Assembly (NCBI GenBank): GCA_937914945.1
Contig: CALGJF010000067.1
Span: forward strand, 1 to 64,000
DNA: 64,000 bases
Source: an uncultured Bacteroidales bacterium
GTDB taxonomy: Bacteria > Bacteroidota > Bacteroidia > Bacteroidales > Bacteroidaceae
Reading direction: 5' to 3'
The notes beneath the pieces are model-generated. The model saw only the letters and a program-made list of their open reading frames with translations, was not told where the DNA came from and made no database searches. Made by a program: the position numbers and the translations under genes. Shown one piece after another: positions 9,198 through 18,958 of the stretch (position 1 is the first letter of the stretch; every line of letters begins with the position of its first letter).

Positions 9198-11879
9198 TCA
9201 CACCCCGCGCCCCGAATCGGCAATCATGGCTTGGAGTGCATCATTGAATGCGCGCTCATTCATCATCTCCTCAATGGATATATGCATGCGGTAGTTCCAC
9301 ATATGGTCGCGGTTTGAGGGGACATTGATGCGCTCGGCATCGGGGTCGGCAAGGCGCAGGCGCTCGTCCATAGCCATTAAATCCTGCCATGCAAAAAGGG
9401 CAAAGGCCGCGGGCGATTGCAGATGTTGCGCTATAATTGCGCGGGCTATTGTTCCACTCATTTCGCGCGGGCACTCTCCGGGAAGAGCCAATACCCGGTG
9501 ATAGAACTCGGCAGACAGAGCCTCATCCTCGCGCCACCACCCTCGCAACGTACTCATATCGTGTGTAGATGGTGTGGCAACAGAGAGATAGGGGTATGCG
9601 GCAGGGTTGGCAAACGTTTCGCCAAAGAGCTTGGGCATGCGCTGAATCTCGAGTGAAAGGATTTGCAGATTTTTCATAACCCGTGGCACGCACGCGGGTA
9701 TCATTCCCAAATCTTCGCCGCAGGCAGTCATGGTGGTCGATTGCAATACGGGGGCGAGCTTGCGCATACCCTCCTCGAACCAATGCATGGTGTGGCGATT
9801 ATAGAAATAGTCCTCGTATATGCGGTCATAGGCTATGCGCTGCTGTTGCGACAGCTGTGCGTATGCCTCGGTTTCGTTACCCAATATACGGGGTATAAAC
9901 ATTTGGGGTTGTTTGAGGTCGCGCATGAATAGCACATTGCCATACAGATGCAACAGGCGCTGTTTGAGCTCGGCAGGAAATGCTGCACTGCATTTTTGGC
10001 TTATCTCCCATGCCAAGTGCGAAGTTCCATTGATGTAATCCTTAAAACGATATGTACCATCGGGCTGCTTGTCAAAGAAACGCTCAACAAGATATTTCAC
10101 ACGGCGTGGAAAAAGTTCTTTGAGCCTGTCATTGGTGATATAGGGGTGCAGATGGGCCTCTTCGTCGAGCACGAAACCGGCTGCGGCAAGTTCTTCGCGA
10201 CTCAAAGGTTTGTTGGGCGAAAAACTGCCCGAAAGGCCACTCACCGAGCTGTGAGGAATCTCCCATATACGGAAGAAACCGAGTACATGGTCTATGCGAT
10301 AAGCATCAAAGAATTTTGACATATATTGCAAGCGGCGACGCCACCATGAGTAGCCGTCGAGCGACATAACATCCCAATTATACGTGGGGAAACCCCAATT
10401 CTGCCCATCGGCCGAGAAGGCATCGGGCGGAGCTCCAGCCGACACTTGCAGATTGAACTGATTACGTTCGCACCACACATCTACACCATTGGGAGCCACA
10501 CCTATGGGTATATCGCCTTTGAGAGCCACACCAATGGAGTTGGCATATTCGTGTGCATCGCACAACTGCTTGTATAGAAGATATTGCACCAGCGAATAGA
10601 ATTCTATCTCGCGTGCGGCATCGGGATACTCGGCAAGCACAGCCTGCTCGGTACTCTCGTCGTAATAGCGGTACTTATCCCAATCCCAGATGCAACTATG
10701 CAGGCGGGCTGTGAGGAAACGGAATATTGCATAGGGGCGCAACCATCGTTTTTCGGCATCAAGGAAACGACGACACTCCTCGTTGGCAAGCAGTTCACTC
10801 CCCTGCTCAATGAAGAGGTCGCGCAGATATTTCATTTTAAGCGCATATACAAGCGAGTATTGCACGGCCGGAGAATCGTTGAGCTTGGTGCGGTGCGCCT
10901 CGTAGTAGCGGTTTGCCTTCTCGCTTTGCAGGGGCGGCAACACCGACATATCCATGTATATGGGGTTAAGGGCATAGACCGATACACAGTTATAGGGGTA
11001 GGAATCTTCGTCGCCACCAAATATAGTGGTATCGTTAAGCGGGAGCAACTGCAATATATTCTGCCCTGTGGCACTTAACCACTGCGCCATAAGTTTTATA
11101 TCGCCAAAATCGCCTATGCCCCAACCATGTTGCGAGCGCATGGAGAAAAGAGGGAGCACAGTACCCGCCAAGCGTATTTTGCTTGCCTTGAAAACCACAT
11201 GGGGAAGAGTAAAGAGGGTTGCGGTGGAGCCTGCCAAGGTGGGAAGCATGAGCGAACGGTTATCGCCCTCTTCCCAACAAGCGTTACCACCATTGTCTAT
11301 TTTCACAAATTTGAATTGGAGCGAACCACCGCGCAGCTGCTCCACATCAAATGTTACGCTCCACAGATTGGGCTCTGTCTGCACCATAGGGAGTGCGTGG
11401 GAGAGGTCCCACGCACCAAGCTCAGGCGCATCGCCGCTCAACACAAGCGAATCGCCACGCTCCACACCCATTGCATACAGCGAGAGGGTGAGGCTGCGGT
11501 TATACCAATTAACGCATGGCGCATCAAGCGGGCAGGCCTGCTTGTCAAAGAAACGGAACAGATTGGTCTGTGTATAATTACCCACAGGCGAATCGAGCCA
11601 CATATCGCTCACATAATAGTTGTCGTTCACACAATTAAGCGACAGGCGGTGAGGCATCACTGCCCACTCGTTGCGCACCACCTTGCCATCGCGCACAAGG
11701 CGGTAGCCGTATGAGAGCAACGCTGTATCGGATTCAACAGCGAGGGAGGCAGCCCAACTGTCATCCCCCGTGCGGTGCATATCTATACACTGCTCCTCGC
11801 CGCCTTTTTCGCAAAAGATTATCTGCATGGCTGAACCCTCGTCGGCCCTGTATCGTATGTTCAAAGTAATAGATTTCAT
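9198..11879 (-). CDS. malQ: 4-alpha-glucanotransferase (amylomaltase, GH77) with N-terminal starch-binding domains
   Basis: The enzyme transfers alpha-1,4-glucan segments during cytoplasmic maltodextrin and glycogen metabolism. The 893-residue protein starts with two CBM20-type modules (about 1-115 and 125-235; the second has the typical VLSGDAPELGAWD signature), followed by the GH77 domain. Visible active-site motifs are YRIDHVLGFFR (nucleophile Asp), CGEDLG (acid/base Glu) and STHDM (third carboxylate). The length fits the long bacterial/plant DPE2-like MalQ form common in Bacteroidota. I chose the ATG at 11879; an in-frame TTG three codons upstream is less likely. No signal peptide is seen. 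It is a single-gene unit whose start faces the leu operon. Confidence 0.95.
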   Translation of the reverse strand: MKSITLNIRYRADEGSAMQIIFCEKGGEEQCIDMHRTGDDSWAASLAVESDTALLSYGYRLVRDGKVVRNEWAVMPHRLSLNCVNDNYYVSDMWLDSPVGNYTQTNLFRFFDKQACPLDAPCVNWYNRSLTLSLYAMGVERGDSLVLSGDAPELGAWDLSHALPMVQTEPNLWSVTFDVEQLRGGSLQFKFVKIDNGGNACWEEGDNRSLMLPTLAGSTATLFTLPHVVFKASKIRLAGTVLPLFSMRSQHGWGIGDFGDIKLMAQWLSATGQNILQLLPLNDTTIFGGDEDSYPYNCVSVYALNPIYMDMSVLPPLQSEKANRYYEAHRTKLNDSPAVQYSLVYALKMKYLRDLFIEQGSELLANEECRRFLDAEKRWLRPYAIFRFLTARLHSCIWDWDKYRYYDESTEQAVLAEYPDAAREIEFYSLVQYLLYKQLCDAHEYANSIGVALKGDIPIGVAPNGVDVWCERNQFNLQVSAGAPPDAFSADGQNWGFPTYNWDVMSLDGYSWWRRRLQYMSKFFDAYRIDHVLGFFRIWEIPHSSVSGLSGSFSPNKPLSREELAAAGFVLDEEAHLHPYITNDRLKELFPRRVKYLVERFFDKQPDGTYRFKDYINGTSHLAWEISQKCSAAFPAELKQRLLHLYGNVLFMRDLKQPQMFIPRILGNETEAYAQLSQQQRIAYDRIYEDYFYNRHTMHWFEEGMRKLAPVLQSTTMTACGEDLGMIPACVPRVMKNLQILSLEIQRMPKLFGETFANPAAYPYLSVATPSTHDMSTLRGWWREDEALSAEFYHRVLALPGECPREMSGTIARAIIAQHLQSPAAFALFAWQDLMAMDERLRLADPDAERINVPSNRDHMWNYRMHISIEEMMNERAFNDALQAMIADSGRGV

Positions 11880-12055
11880 ATATAGCAATATTTAATTTCG
11901 TTATTGGCTACGCGAAAATACAAAAAAATATCATTTAACCATAAACAAATGGCATTTTGTCATTTTTACGGTAACATTTTAGAAAAGAATTGCAACAGAA
12001 TGTTTTTTTATTGGAATTTTAGCCACCAACATATAGATTTATTAAATAAAACTCT

Positions 12056-12064
12056 TATTTTTGC
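12056..12064 (+). promoter_or_regulatory. -7 promoter element of the leu operon
   Basis: TATTTTTGC matches the -7 consensus. A start near 12071 gives a leader of about 135 bases that includes a dispersed repeat at 12096-12124. On the other strand, positions 11912-11920 read TATTTTCGC and may serve malQ. I see no T-box or leucine-rich leader peptide. Confidence 0.5.
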
Positions 12065-12095
12065 AAACTTAATAGGTATTATGCCTTATTATATT

Positions 12096-12124
12096 GTCAT
12101 TCCGAACACGCTGTGGAGGAATCT
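12096..12124 (+). repeat. Dispersed 29-bp repeat, copy 3, inside the leuA leader
   Basis: This copy begins GTCATTCCGAACACGC and ends GTGGAGGAATCT and is related to the copies at 179 and 8797. It sits between the predicted promoter and the leuA start, so it would be transcribed as part of the operon leader. Confidence 0.65.
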
Positions 12125-12205
12125 CTACAAATAACTATTGCAGATTTCCCGCGTTCGTTAGGCATGGCGCTTAATGATTGTATAACTGAAAAAATTATTA
12201 AAACA

Positions 12206-13702
12206 ATGAGTGATAGATTATTTATTTTTGACACTACCCTGCGCGATGGCGAGCAGGTACCCGGTTGCCAATTGAACACAGTTGAGAAGATTCAGGTTGC
12301 CAAGCAACTTGAGCAACTGGGTGTGGATGTTATTGAGGCGGGCTTCCCTATTTCGAGCCCCGGTGATTTCAACTCGGTTATCGAGATTTCAAAGGCTGTT
12401 ACATGGCCCACCATATGCGCCCTTACGCGAGGCATCGAAAAGGATATCGACGTTGCAGTGGATGCTCTGCGCTATGCAAAGCACAAGCGCATACACACCG
12501 GTATAGGTACATCCGACTCGCACATCAAATACAAATTCCGTTCCACACGCGAGGAGATTATCGAGCGCGCCGTGGCTGCCGTAAAGTATGCCAAACGCTA
12601 TGTTGAGGATATAGAGTTCTATGCCGAGGATGCGGGCCGCACCGACAACGAGTATCTTGCCCGTGTGGTGGAAGCAGTAATAAAGGCCGGTGCCACTGTT
12701 GTTAACATTCCCGACACAACAGGCTACTGCCTGCCCACAGAGTATGGCGCGAAAATCAAATATCTGATGGAGCATGTAGACGGCATTCACAAAGCCACTA
12801 TTTCGACACACTGCCACAACGACCTGGGCATGTCAACCGCAAACACCCTTGCCGGTGTGATGAACGGTGCGCGCCAGGTAGAGGTTACCATAAACGGTAT
12901 TGGCGAGAGAGCCGGTAACACATCGCTCGAAGAAATTGTAATGATTACCAAGTGCCACCCCACTTTGCAGGTGGAGACAAATATTAACACACAGAAGATT
13001 TACCCCACAAGCCGCATGATTTCGAGCCTTATGAACATGCCCGTGCAGGCAAACAAGGCTATCGTGGGCCGCAACGCCTTTGCACACTCTTCGGGTATTC
13101 ACCAAGATGGCGTATTGAAGGATGTGAGCACATACGAGATTATGAACCCCAAGGATGTGGGTATTGATGATAACTCTATTGTACTTACTGCACGCAGTGG
13201 TCGCGCTGCCCTCAAATATCGTTTGGGTGTACTTGGCGTTACATTGGAGGACGACAAACTGAACGAGGTTTATGAGCAGTTCCTGCGCCTTGCCGACAAG
13301 AAAAAGGAGGTACACGACGATGATATTCTGGTGCTTGCCGGTGCCGAGCGTAGTTCTAACAAGGGCATCAAACTCGAATATCTGCAAGTAACAACAGGGC
13401 TGAACATCCGTTCCGTGGCAAGTATAGGCTTGCGCATTTCGGGCGAGTTGTTCGAGAGCGCTGCCACAGGTAACGGCCCCGTGGATGCCGCCATCAAGGC
13501 ACTTAAAAACATCATACGTCGCGAAATGGTATTGAAGGAGTTTACCATTCAGGCCATAAGCAAGGGAAGCGACGACATGGGTAAAGTACACATGCAGGTT
13601 GAGTACAACGACCGCTTATACTATGGTTTCGGTGCTAACACCGACATTGTAAGTGCATCGGTTGAGGCGTACATCGACTGTATTAACAAATTCAACGAAT
13701 AA
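12206..13702 (+). CDS. leuA: 2-isopropylmalate synthase
   Basis: First committed step of leucine synthesis: acetyl-CoA plus 2-oxoisovalerate gives 2-isopropylmalate. The 498-residue protein begins MSDRLFIFDTTLRDGEQ, the HMGL-like TIM-barrel signature with the metal-binding Asp. The second metal motif is STHCHNDLGMSTANT, and a C-terminal LeuA dimer/allosteric domain (from about residue 365) follows, indicating leucine feedback control. I chose the ATG at 12206 because it places the family N-terminus directly at the start; an earlier in-frame ATG at 12113 would add 31 unrelated residues encoded by a repeat. It heads leuA-leuC-leuD-leuB, with ten bases to leuC. Confidence 0.97.
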   Translation: MSDRLFIFDTTLRDGEQVPGCQLNTVEKIQVAKQLEQLGVDVIEAGFPISSPGDFNSVIEISKAVTWPTICALTRGIEKDIDVAVDALRYAKHKRIHTGIGTSDSHIKYKFRSTREEIIERAVAAVKYAKRYVEDIEFYAEDAGRTDNEYLARVVEAVIKAGATVVNIPDTTGYCLPTEYGAKIKYLMEHVDGIHKATISTHCHNDLGMSTANTLAGVMNGARQVEVTINGIGERAGNTSLEEIVMITKCHPTLQVETNINTQKIYPTSRMISSLMNMPVQANKAIVGRNAFAHSSGIHQDGVLKDVSTYEIMNPKDVGIDDNSIVLTARSGRAALKYRLGVLGVTLEDDKLNEVYEQFLRLADKKKEVHDDDILVLAGAERSSNKGIKLEYLQVTTGLNIRSVASIGLRISGELFESAATGNGPVDAAIKALKNIIRREMVLKEFTIQAISKGSDDMGKVHMQVEYNDRLYYGFGANTDIVSASVEAYIDCINKFNE

Positions 13703-13711
13703 TATTTTACG

Positions 13712-15106
13712 ATGAATACCTTATTTGATAAAATATGGGATGCGCACGTTGTGCAAAAGGTTGAGGATGGCCCCACACAGCTATACATAGACCGTTTGTA
13801 CTGCCACGAGGTTACATCACCACAGGCATTCGACGAACTGCGCAGCAGAGGTATCGGATGCTTGCGCCCCGACAAGATATTCTGTATGCCCGATCACAAT
13901 ATCCCCACAAAAAACCAAGACAAGCCCATTGAGGACGAGGTTTCGCGCAAGCAGGTTGATGCGCTCACCAAGAACGCTGCACAATTCGGGCTCAGCTATT
14001 GGGGGATGAAACACCCCAACAACGGAATCATACACGTTGTGGGCCCCGAGCAAGGACTCACCCTCCCCGGCATGACCATCGTGTGTGGCGATTCACACAC
14101 ATCAACCCATGGCGCAATGGGTGCAATAGCATTCGGCATCGGTACAAGCGAGGTGGGCATGGTTATGGCATCGCAGTGTATCCTGCAACAGAAACCAAAG
14201 GCCATGCGCATAAGCGTAGAGGGCAAATTGGGCAAGGGTGTAACAGCCAAGGATGTTGCGCTCTACATAATGTCGCAAATGACAACAAGCGGTGCCACAG
14301 GCTATTTTGTGGAGTATGCCGGCGAGGCTATACGTTCACTGAGCATGGAGAGCCGCCTTACACTTTGCAATCTATCTATAGAGATGGGTGCCCGCGGTGG
14401 CATGGTAGCCCCCGACGAGGTTACATTTGAATATATCAAAGGCCGCCCCTATGCACCCAAAGGCGAGGAGTGGGAGAAGGCTGTTGCCTATTGGAGAACA
14501 CTTAAAAGCGATACCGACGCCGTGTTTGACAAAGAATACACCTTCCGCGCCGAGGATATCGAGCCCCGCATAACATACGGCACAAATCCCGGCATGGGAA
14601 TAGGCATCACAGAGAGCATACCCACTGTAGATACAATCGACGAGGCAGGCCGTGCATCGTTCCTCAAATCGCTCGACTACATGGGATTTACAGCAGGCGA
14701 AAAACTCACGGGGCACCACATAGACTATGTTTTTGTGGGCAGTTGCACCAACGGCCGCATAGAGGATTTCCGTGCCTTTGCGCAGATAGTGAAAGGGAGG
14801 AAAAAGGCCGACAACGTAACCGCATGGATTGTACCGGGCTCATGGAGCGTGGCACGCCAGATTGAGGCAGAGGGCATAGACAAGGTGCTTGCAGAGGCCG
14901 GATTTGAGATTCGCGAACCGGGCTGTTCGGCATGCCTTGCCATGAACGAGGACAAAGTACCTGCCGGCAAATATTGCGTATCTACCAGCAACCGTAACTT
15001 TGAAGGCCGCCAAGGCCCCGGCTCGCACACCATTCTTGCAAGCCCATACGTGGCAGCCGCAGCAGCCGTTACAGGTGTGATAACCGACCCACGCGAACTA
15101 CTCTAA
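13712..15106 (+). CDS. leuC: 3-isopropylmalate dehydratase large subunit
   Basis: With LeuD it isomerises 2-isopropylmalate to 3-isopropylmalate using a [4Fe-4S] cluster. The 464-residue aconitase-fold protein has the cluster cysteines in GSCTNGRIEDFR (about 345) and PGCSACLAMN (about 405-415), and the substrate/metal motif CGDSHTSTHGA near 127. Length and motifs are normal for the bacterial LeuC type. It lies 14 bases before leuD. Confidence 0.97.
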   Translation: MNTLFDKIWDAHVVQKVEDGPTQLYIDRLYCHEVTSPQAFDELRSRGIGCLRPDKIFCMPDHNIPTKNQDKPIEDEVSRKQVDALTKNAAQFGLSYWGMKHPNNGIIHVVGPEQGLTLPGMTIVCGDSHTSTHGAMGAIAFGIGTSEVGMVMASQCILQQKPKAMRISVEGKLGKGVTAKDVALYIMSQMTTSGATGYFVEYAGEAIRSLSMESRLTLCNLSIEMGARGGMVAPDEVTFEYIKGRPYAPKGEEWEKAVAYWRTLKSDTDAVFDKEYTFRAEDIEPRITYGTNPGMGIGITESIPTVDTIDEAGRASFLKSLDYMGFTAGEKLTGHHIDYVFVGSCTNGRIEDFRAFAQIVKGRKKADNVTAWIVPGSWSVARQIEAEGIDKVLAEAGFEIREPGCSACLAMNEDKVPAGKYCVSTSNRNFEGRQGPGSHTILASPYVAAAAAVTGVITDPRELL

Positions 15107-15120
15107 CAAATTACAGACCA

Positions 15121-15714
15121 ATGAAAAAAGAAAAATTCAACATACTCACCGACAGTTGCATACCCTTGCCGTTGGAGAACATTGACACAGACCAGATTGT
15201 GCCCGCCCGATTCTTGAAGGCCACCACACGCGAGGGATTCGGCGACTTTTTGTTCCGCGACTGGCGTTTCGACAAAGAGGGCAACAAGATTGAGAACTTT
15301 GTGATGAACAACCCCAAATACAGCGGCAGAATACTTGTTGCAGGCAAGAACTTTGGTTGCGGTTCGAGCCGCGAGCACGCAGCATGGGCCATTGCCGATT
15401 ATGGATTTCGCGTAGTGGTATCGAGTTTCTTTGCCGACATTCACAAGAACAACGAACTAAACAATTTTGTACTGCCCGTGGTGGTGAGCGAGGAGTTTTT
15501 GAAGGAGCTGTTTGCATCCATCGAGCAGAACCCCGCCACACAGGTTACAGTGGACCTGCCACAGCAGACAATAACAAACAACGCCACAGGCAAGAGCGAG
15601 CAGTTCGAGATTAACGGCTACAAGAAACATTGCCTGATGAACGGACTCGACGATATCGACTTCCTTTTGAGCAACAAGGATAAGATTGAGGCTTGGGAGG
15701 CAAAAAACAATTAA
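15121..15714 (+). CDS. leuD: 3-isopropylmalate dehydratase small subunit
   Basis: The 197-residue swivelling subunit pairs with LeuC. It has the characteristic N-terminal NIDTDQIVPARFL motif and the GKNFGCGSSREHA substrate-recognition loop at about 77-89. A 45-base gap to leuB holds a short GC hairpin (about 15724-15742) that could tune expression within the operon. Confidence 0.97.
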   Translation: MKKEKFNILTDSCIPLPLENIDTDQIVPARFLKATTREGFGDFLFRDWRFDKEGNKIENFVMNNPKYSGRILVAGKNFGCGSSREHAAWAIADYGFRVVVSSFFADIHKNNELNNFVLPVVVSEEFLKELFASIEQNPATQVTVDLPQQTITNNATGKSEQFEINGYKKHCLMNGLDDIDFLLSNKDKIEAWEAKNN

Positions 15715-15759
15715 TAAATAGAGCATGCCCCGCAAAGGGGTATAGAAAAAAACAAAACC

Positions 15760-16833
15760 ATGAATTTCAATATAGCAGTTCTTCCCGGTGATGGCATAGG
15801 CCCCGAGATTATAGCGCAAGCACTTGAGGTTACAAAAGCCATCTGCAACAAATTCAACCACACGCTCAGCTACAAGACAGGGCTTGTGGGAGCATGCGCA
15901 ATAGATGCCACAGGCAACCCCTACCCCGACGAGACACACGAGCTATGCATGCAAAGCGATGCCGTGCTGTTTGGCGCCGTGGGCGACCTACGTTTCGATA
16001 ACAACCCCAACGCCAAAGTGCGCCCCGAACAGGGATTGCTTGCAATGCGCAAGAAGCTGGGCCTTTATGCCAATCTGCGCCCTGTTACCACATTCGAGGC
16101 ACTCATTGACAAATCGCCCTTGCGCACCGACATTGTAAAAGGCACGGACTTCATGTGCATACGCGAGCTCACAGGCGGACTCTATTTCGGCCGCCCCCAA
16201 GGCCGCAGCGAGGACGGCAACGTGGCATACGACACATGCGTATATTCGCGTGAGGAGATAGAGCGCATTGTAAAACTCGCCTACGAGTATGCAATGAAAC
16301 GCCGCAAAAAGGTTACTGTGATAGACAAAGCCAACGTGCTTGCCACATCGCGTTTGTGGCGCGAGATTGCAAAGGAGATTTCTGCACAATACCCCGAAGT
16401 GGAGACCGAATTTATGTTTGTGGACAACGCTGCCATGCGCCTCATTCAGTGGCCCACATCATTCGATGTGATGGTTACCGAGAATATGTTCGGCGACATT
16501 CTCACCGATGAGGGCTCTGTAATCACAGGCTCATTGGGCTTGCTGCCTTCGGCATCGGTGGGCGTACACACATCACTGTTCGAGCCCATCCACGGCTCTT
16601 GGCCCCAGGCGGCAGGCAAGAACATTGCCAACCCCCTTGCCACTATCCTGTCGGCTGCCATGATGTTCGAATATGCTTTCGGTCTCATGGAAGAGGGTAA
16701 GCTCATACGCGAGGCTGTGAGCGCATCCATGGCTGCCAATGTGAGAACACCCGACATTCAGGTAGAGGGTGGAAAAGAGTATGGCACCAAAGAGGTGGGC
16801 GAGTGGATTGTAAACTACATAAACAATAAATAA
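15760..16833 (+). CDS. leuB: 3-isopropylmalate dehydrogenase
   Basis: It oxidatively decarboxylates 3-isopropylmalate with NAD to give 2-oxoisocaproate. The 357-residue protein shows LPGDGIGPEI at the N-terminus, the arginine-rich substrate region LRPV...IRELTGGLYFG, and the metal-binding Asp motif VTENMFGDILTDEGSVITGSLGLLPSAS-type segment. It completes the leucine-specific pathway; the terminal aminotransferase is not in this window. The next gene follows after only five bases, so the operon appears to continue. Confidence 0.97.
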   Translation: MNFNIAVLPGDGIGPEIIAQALEVTKAICNKFNHTLSYKTGLVGACAIDATGNPYPDETHELCMQSDAVLFGAVGDLRFDNNPNAKVRPEQGLLAMRKKLGLYANLRPVTTFEALIDKSPLRTDIVKGTDFMCIRELTGGLYFGRPQGRSEDGNVAYDTCVYSREEIERIVKLAYEYAMKRRKKVTVIDKANVLATSRLWREIAKEISAQYPEVETEFMFVDNAAMRLIQWPTSFDVMVTENMFGDILTDEGSVITGSLGLLPSASVGVHTSLFEPIHGSWPQAAGKNIANPLATILSAAMMFEYAFGLMEEGKLIREAVSASMAANVRTPDIQVEGGKEYGTKEVGEWIVNYINNK

Positions 16834-16838
16834 TAGTT

Positions 16839-18032
16839 TTGAAGAGAGGCTTATTGCATATAAGGCTGCTGCTTGCCGTGCTGCTGTTCATGATAGCGGC
16901 ACCGCACTCCATTGTGGCACAAAAAAGCAGAAAAAAAGCTTTCACCGTGGTCATTGACCCCGGACACGGAGGTGTGGATCCCGGAGCATTGGGCAAACGA
17001 GCAAAGGAGAAAACTGTGAACATGAATGTATCCAAAGCTCTTGCCGAAATGATAAAAGAGGAGTTCCCCGAGGTGAAGATAATATTCACCCGCACCACCG
17101 ATGTAAAGATTCCTCTTGTGCGCCGCGCCACAATAGCCAACGACGCAAACGCCGACCTCTTTATATCTATTCACTCAAACGCAGCAAAATCGAGGAAAGC
17201 ACACGGCTGCGAAACATTTACTCTGGGTGCGGGCAGCAGTGCCGAGGCCAAGGCGGCAGCCATGTATGAGAACGAGGCTATACTGCTTGAAGACAACTTT
17301 GAGGAGACATACAAGGGATTCGACCCTCGTTCGAGCGAAAGCTATATAATATTCGACCTTATACGAAACCACGACATGGAAAAAAGCATAGCACTTGCCG
17401 AGGCTGTGCAAAAGGGCATGGTAAACAGCACCAAGCTGCACAACCGCGGAGTATCGACCGGTGGTTTCATTGTGCTACACAAAACAGTGATGCCGAGTAT
17501 CCTTGTGGAGGTGGGATTTATTTCAAACCCCACAGAAGAGAAATACATTGCATCGAAGAACGGTCAAAGGCAGATAGCCAAAGGAATCTTCAACGGCTTT
17601 GCAAGCTACTACCGCGAGTACAAAAAAAGCCTTAAAAGCCAAGCAAAGAGCGAGGCTCCTGCAACCAAACCCCAAAGCAACAAAAAATCGGCAGACAGCA
17701 CGCCGGTAACACCCTCTGCAAACAAAACAAAAAAACAACAAACGCCCAAAGCAAACAACCATAGCGGGCAACCTGTTTTCAAGGTGCAGATACTTACATC
17801 GGGCAACAAACTGAAAGAGGGCGACAAGCGTTTGAAGGGTGTAAAGGCCGACTACTACAAGGAGAACGGCATGTATAAATATACCTACGGCGAGAGCAGT
17901 AACTACGACTTGATTGCGAAAAAGCGCAAGGAGATTTCGACAAAATTCAAAGAGGCGTTTGTGGTGGCCTTTATCAATGGTAAAAAGGTGAACACCAAAG
18001 AGGCGATAGAGATATACAGGAAACAGAAATAG
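16839..18032 (+). CDS. N-acetylmuramoyl-L-alanine amidase (Amidase_3 family)
   Basis: This periplasmic zinc amidase cleaves the peptide stem from peptidoglycan, typically during cell separation. The 397-residue protein starts at a TTG codon (16839), which alone retains the whole signal peptide (about 1-27, ending VAQ). Zinc-site motifs are VIDPGHGGVDPG (His43), the downstream acidic residue in the Arg-rich TRTTD region, and FISIHSNAA; the catalytic Glu lies in SILVEVGFISN. A Lys/Ser/Thr-rich linker (about 265-305) leads to a C-terminal SPOR-like module (about 308-385) that may bind denuded glycan at the septum. It lies directly behind leuB and 11 bases before an MCE gene. Confidence 0.9.
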   Translation: MKRGLLHIRLLLAVLLFMIAAPHSIVAQKSRKKAFTVVIDPGHGGVDPGALGKRAKEKTVNMNVSKALAEMIKEEFPEVKIIFTRTTDVKIPLVRRATIANDANADLFISIHSNAAKSRKAHGCETFTLGAGSSAEAKAAAMYENEAILLEDNFEETYKGFDPRSSESYIIFDLIRNHDMEKSIALAEAVQKGMVNSTKLHNRGVSTGGFIVLHKTVMPSILVEVGFISNPTEEKYIASKNGQRQIAKGIFNGFASYYREYKKSLKSQAKSEAPATKPQSNKKSADSTPVTPSANKTKKQQTPKANNHSGQPVFKVQILTSGNKLKEGDKRLKGVKADYYKENGMYKYTYGESSNYDLIAKKRKEISTKFKEAFVVAFINGKKVNTKEAIEIYRKQK

Positions 18033-18043
18033 TAGAGTACACT

Positions 18044-18943
18044 ATGGCAAAGAAGATGAAATACAGCAAAGAGTTTATTGTGGGTGCAATAGGCATTTTG
18101 GCACTGTTGCTCATATACCTGATGATAAATTTCTTCAAAGGGATTGACCTGTTCAAGGATGGAGAGCGATACTATGTGAAATTCGACAACATAGGGCAAG
18201 TGGTAAATTCGAGCCCCATTTATCTCAATGGTTACAAAGCCGGTAACGTGCAGGGCATAAGCTATGATTTCGACAACATGAAGTATGTTATTGTAACCAT
18301 AGACATAGACAAGCGACTGCGCATACCCAAAGGGAGCTATGCCGAGGTAAACAACCACATGCTTGGAGGATGCGATGTGAGCATCATTCTGGGCAACAGC
18401 AACACCTTCATATCACCGGGCGACACCATAGTCGGCAGGCTGAACAAAGGGCTGCAAGGCGAGATGGGCGAAGTCATCCCCACGGTAACCGATATGATTC
18501 CTAAAATAGACTCTATACTAACATCGCTAAACACGTTGCTTGCCGCGCCCGAGCTGCACAACTCGATAAAGAATGTGGAGAGGCTCACAAGCGACCTCAC
18601 AACAACCACCGCGCAGATAAACGCGCTGCTTGGCAAGGATATTCCGCAGATAACGGAACGCATGGTGCAGATGGAAGACGATCTACTTGCCGTATCGTCG
18701 CAATTAAAGGATGTCGATTACAACCAGCTGTTTGCCTCGTTGGAAAATACGTTGAGCAACTTGGAGGCTATCAGCCAAGCATTGAACAACGGCGAGGGCA
18801 CTGCGGGGATGTTGCTTAAAGACAAATCGCTTTACAAGAAGCTCGACAGCACATGCAACGCGGCAAATGCTCTGCTCACCGACCTGAAACAGAACCCCAA
18901 AAGATATGTTCACTTCTCGGTATTTGGTGGGAAAGAGAAATAA
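18044..18943 (+). CDS. MCE/MlaD-family lipid-transport protein
   Basis: The 299-residue protein has one N-terminal membrane helix (about 9-28), an MCE domain (about 38-112; VKFDNIGQVVNSSPIYLNG...) and a helical C-terminal tail of about 170 residues. MlaD-type proteins form hexamers that carry phospholipids between the inner and outer membranes with an MlaE/MlaF ABC transporter. The partner genes are not adjacent here. It follows the amidase by 11 bases, so envelope maintenance is linked to the leu transcript. A few T-rich bases separate it from the convergent GHL10 gene. Confidence 0.85.
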   Translation: MAKKMKYSKEFIVGAIGILALLLIYLMINFFKGIDLFKDGERYYVKFDNIGQVVNSSPIYLNGYKAGNVQGISYDFDNMKYVIVTIDIDKRLRIPKGSYAEVNNHMLGGCDVSIILGNSNTFISPGDTIVGRLNKGLQGEMGEVIPTVTDMIPKIDSILTSLNTLLAAPELHNSIKNVERLTSDLTTTTAQINALLGKDIPQITERMVQMEDDLLAVSSQLKDVDYNQLFASLENTLSNLEAISQALNNGEGTAGMLLKDKSLYKKLDSTCNAANALLTDLKQNPKRYVHFSVFGGKEK

Positions 18944-18958
18944 ATAAAAAGATTACAA

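Noticed and set aside
12065..12205. T-box or leucine attenuator ahead of leuA
   Set aside because: No T-box sequence, terminator/antiterminator pair or run of Leu codons in a short leader frame was found.
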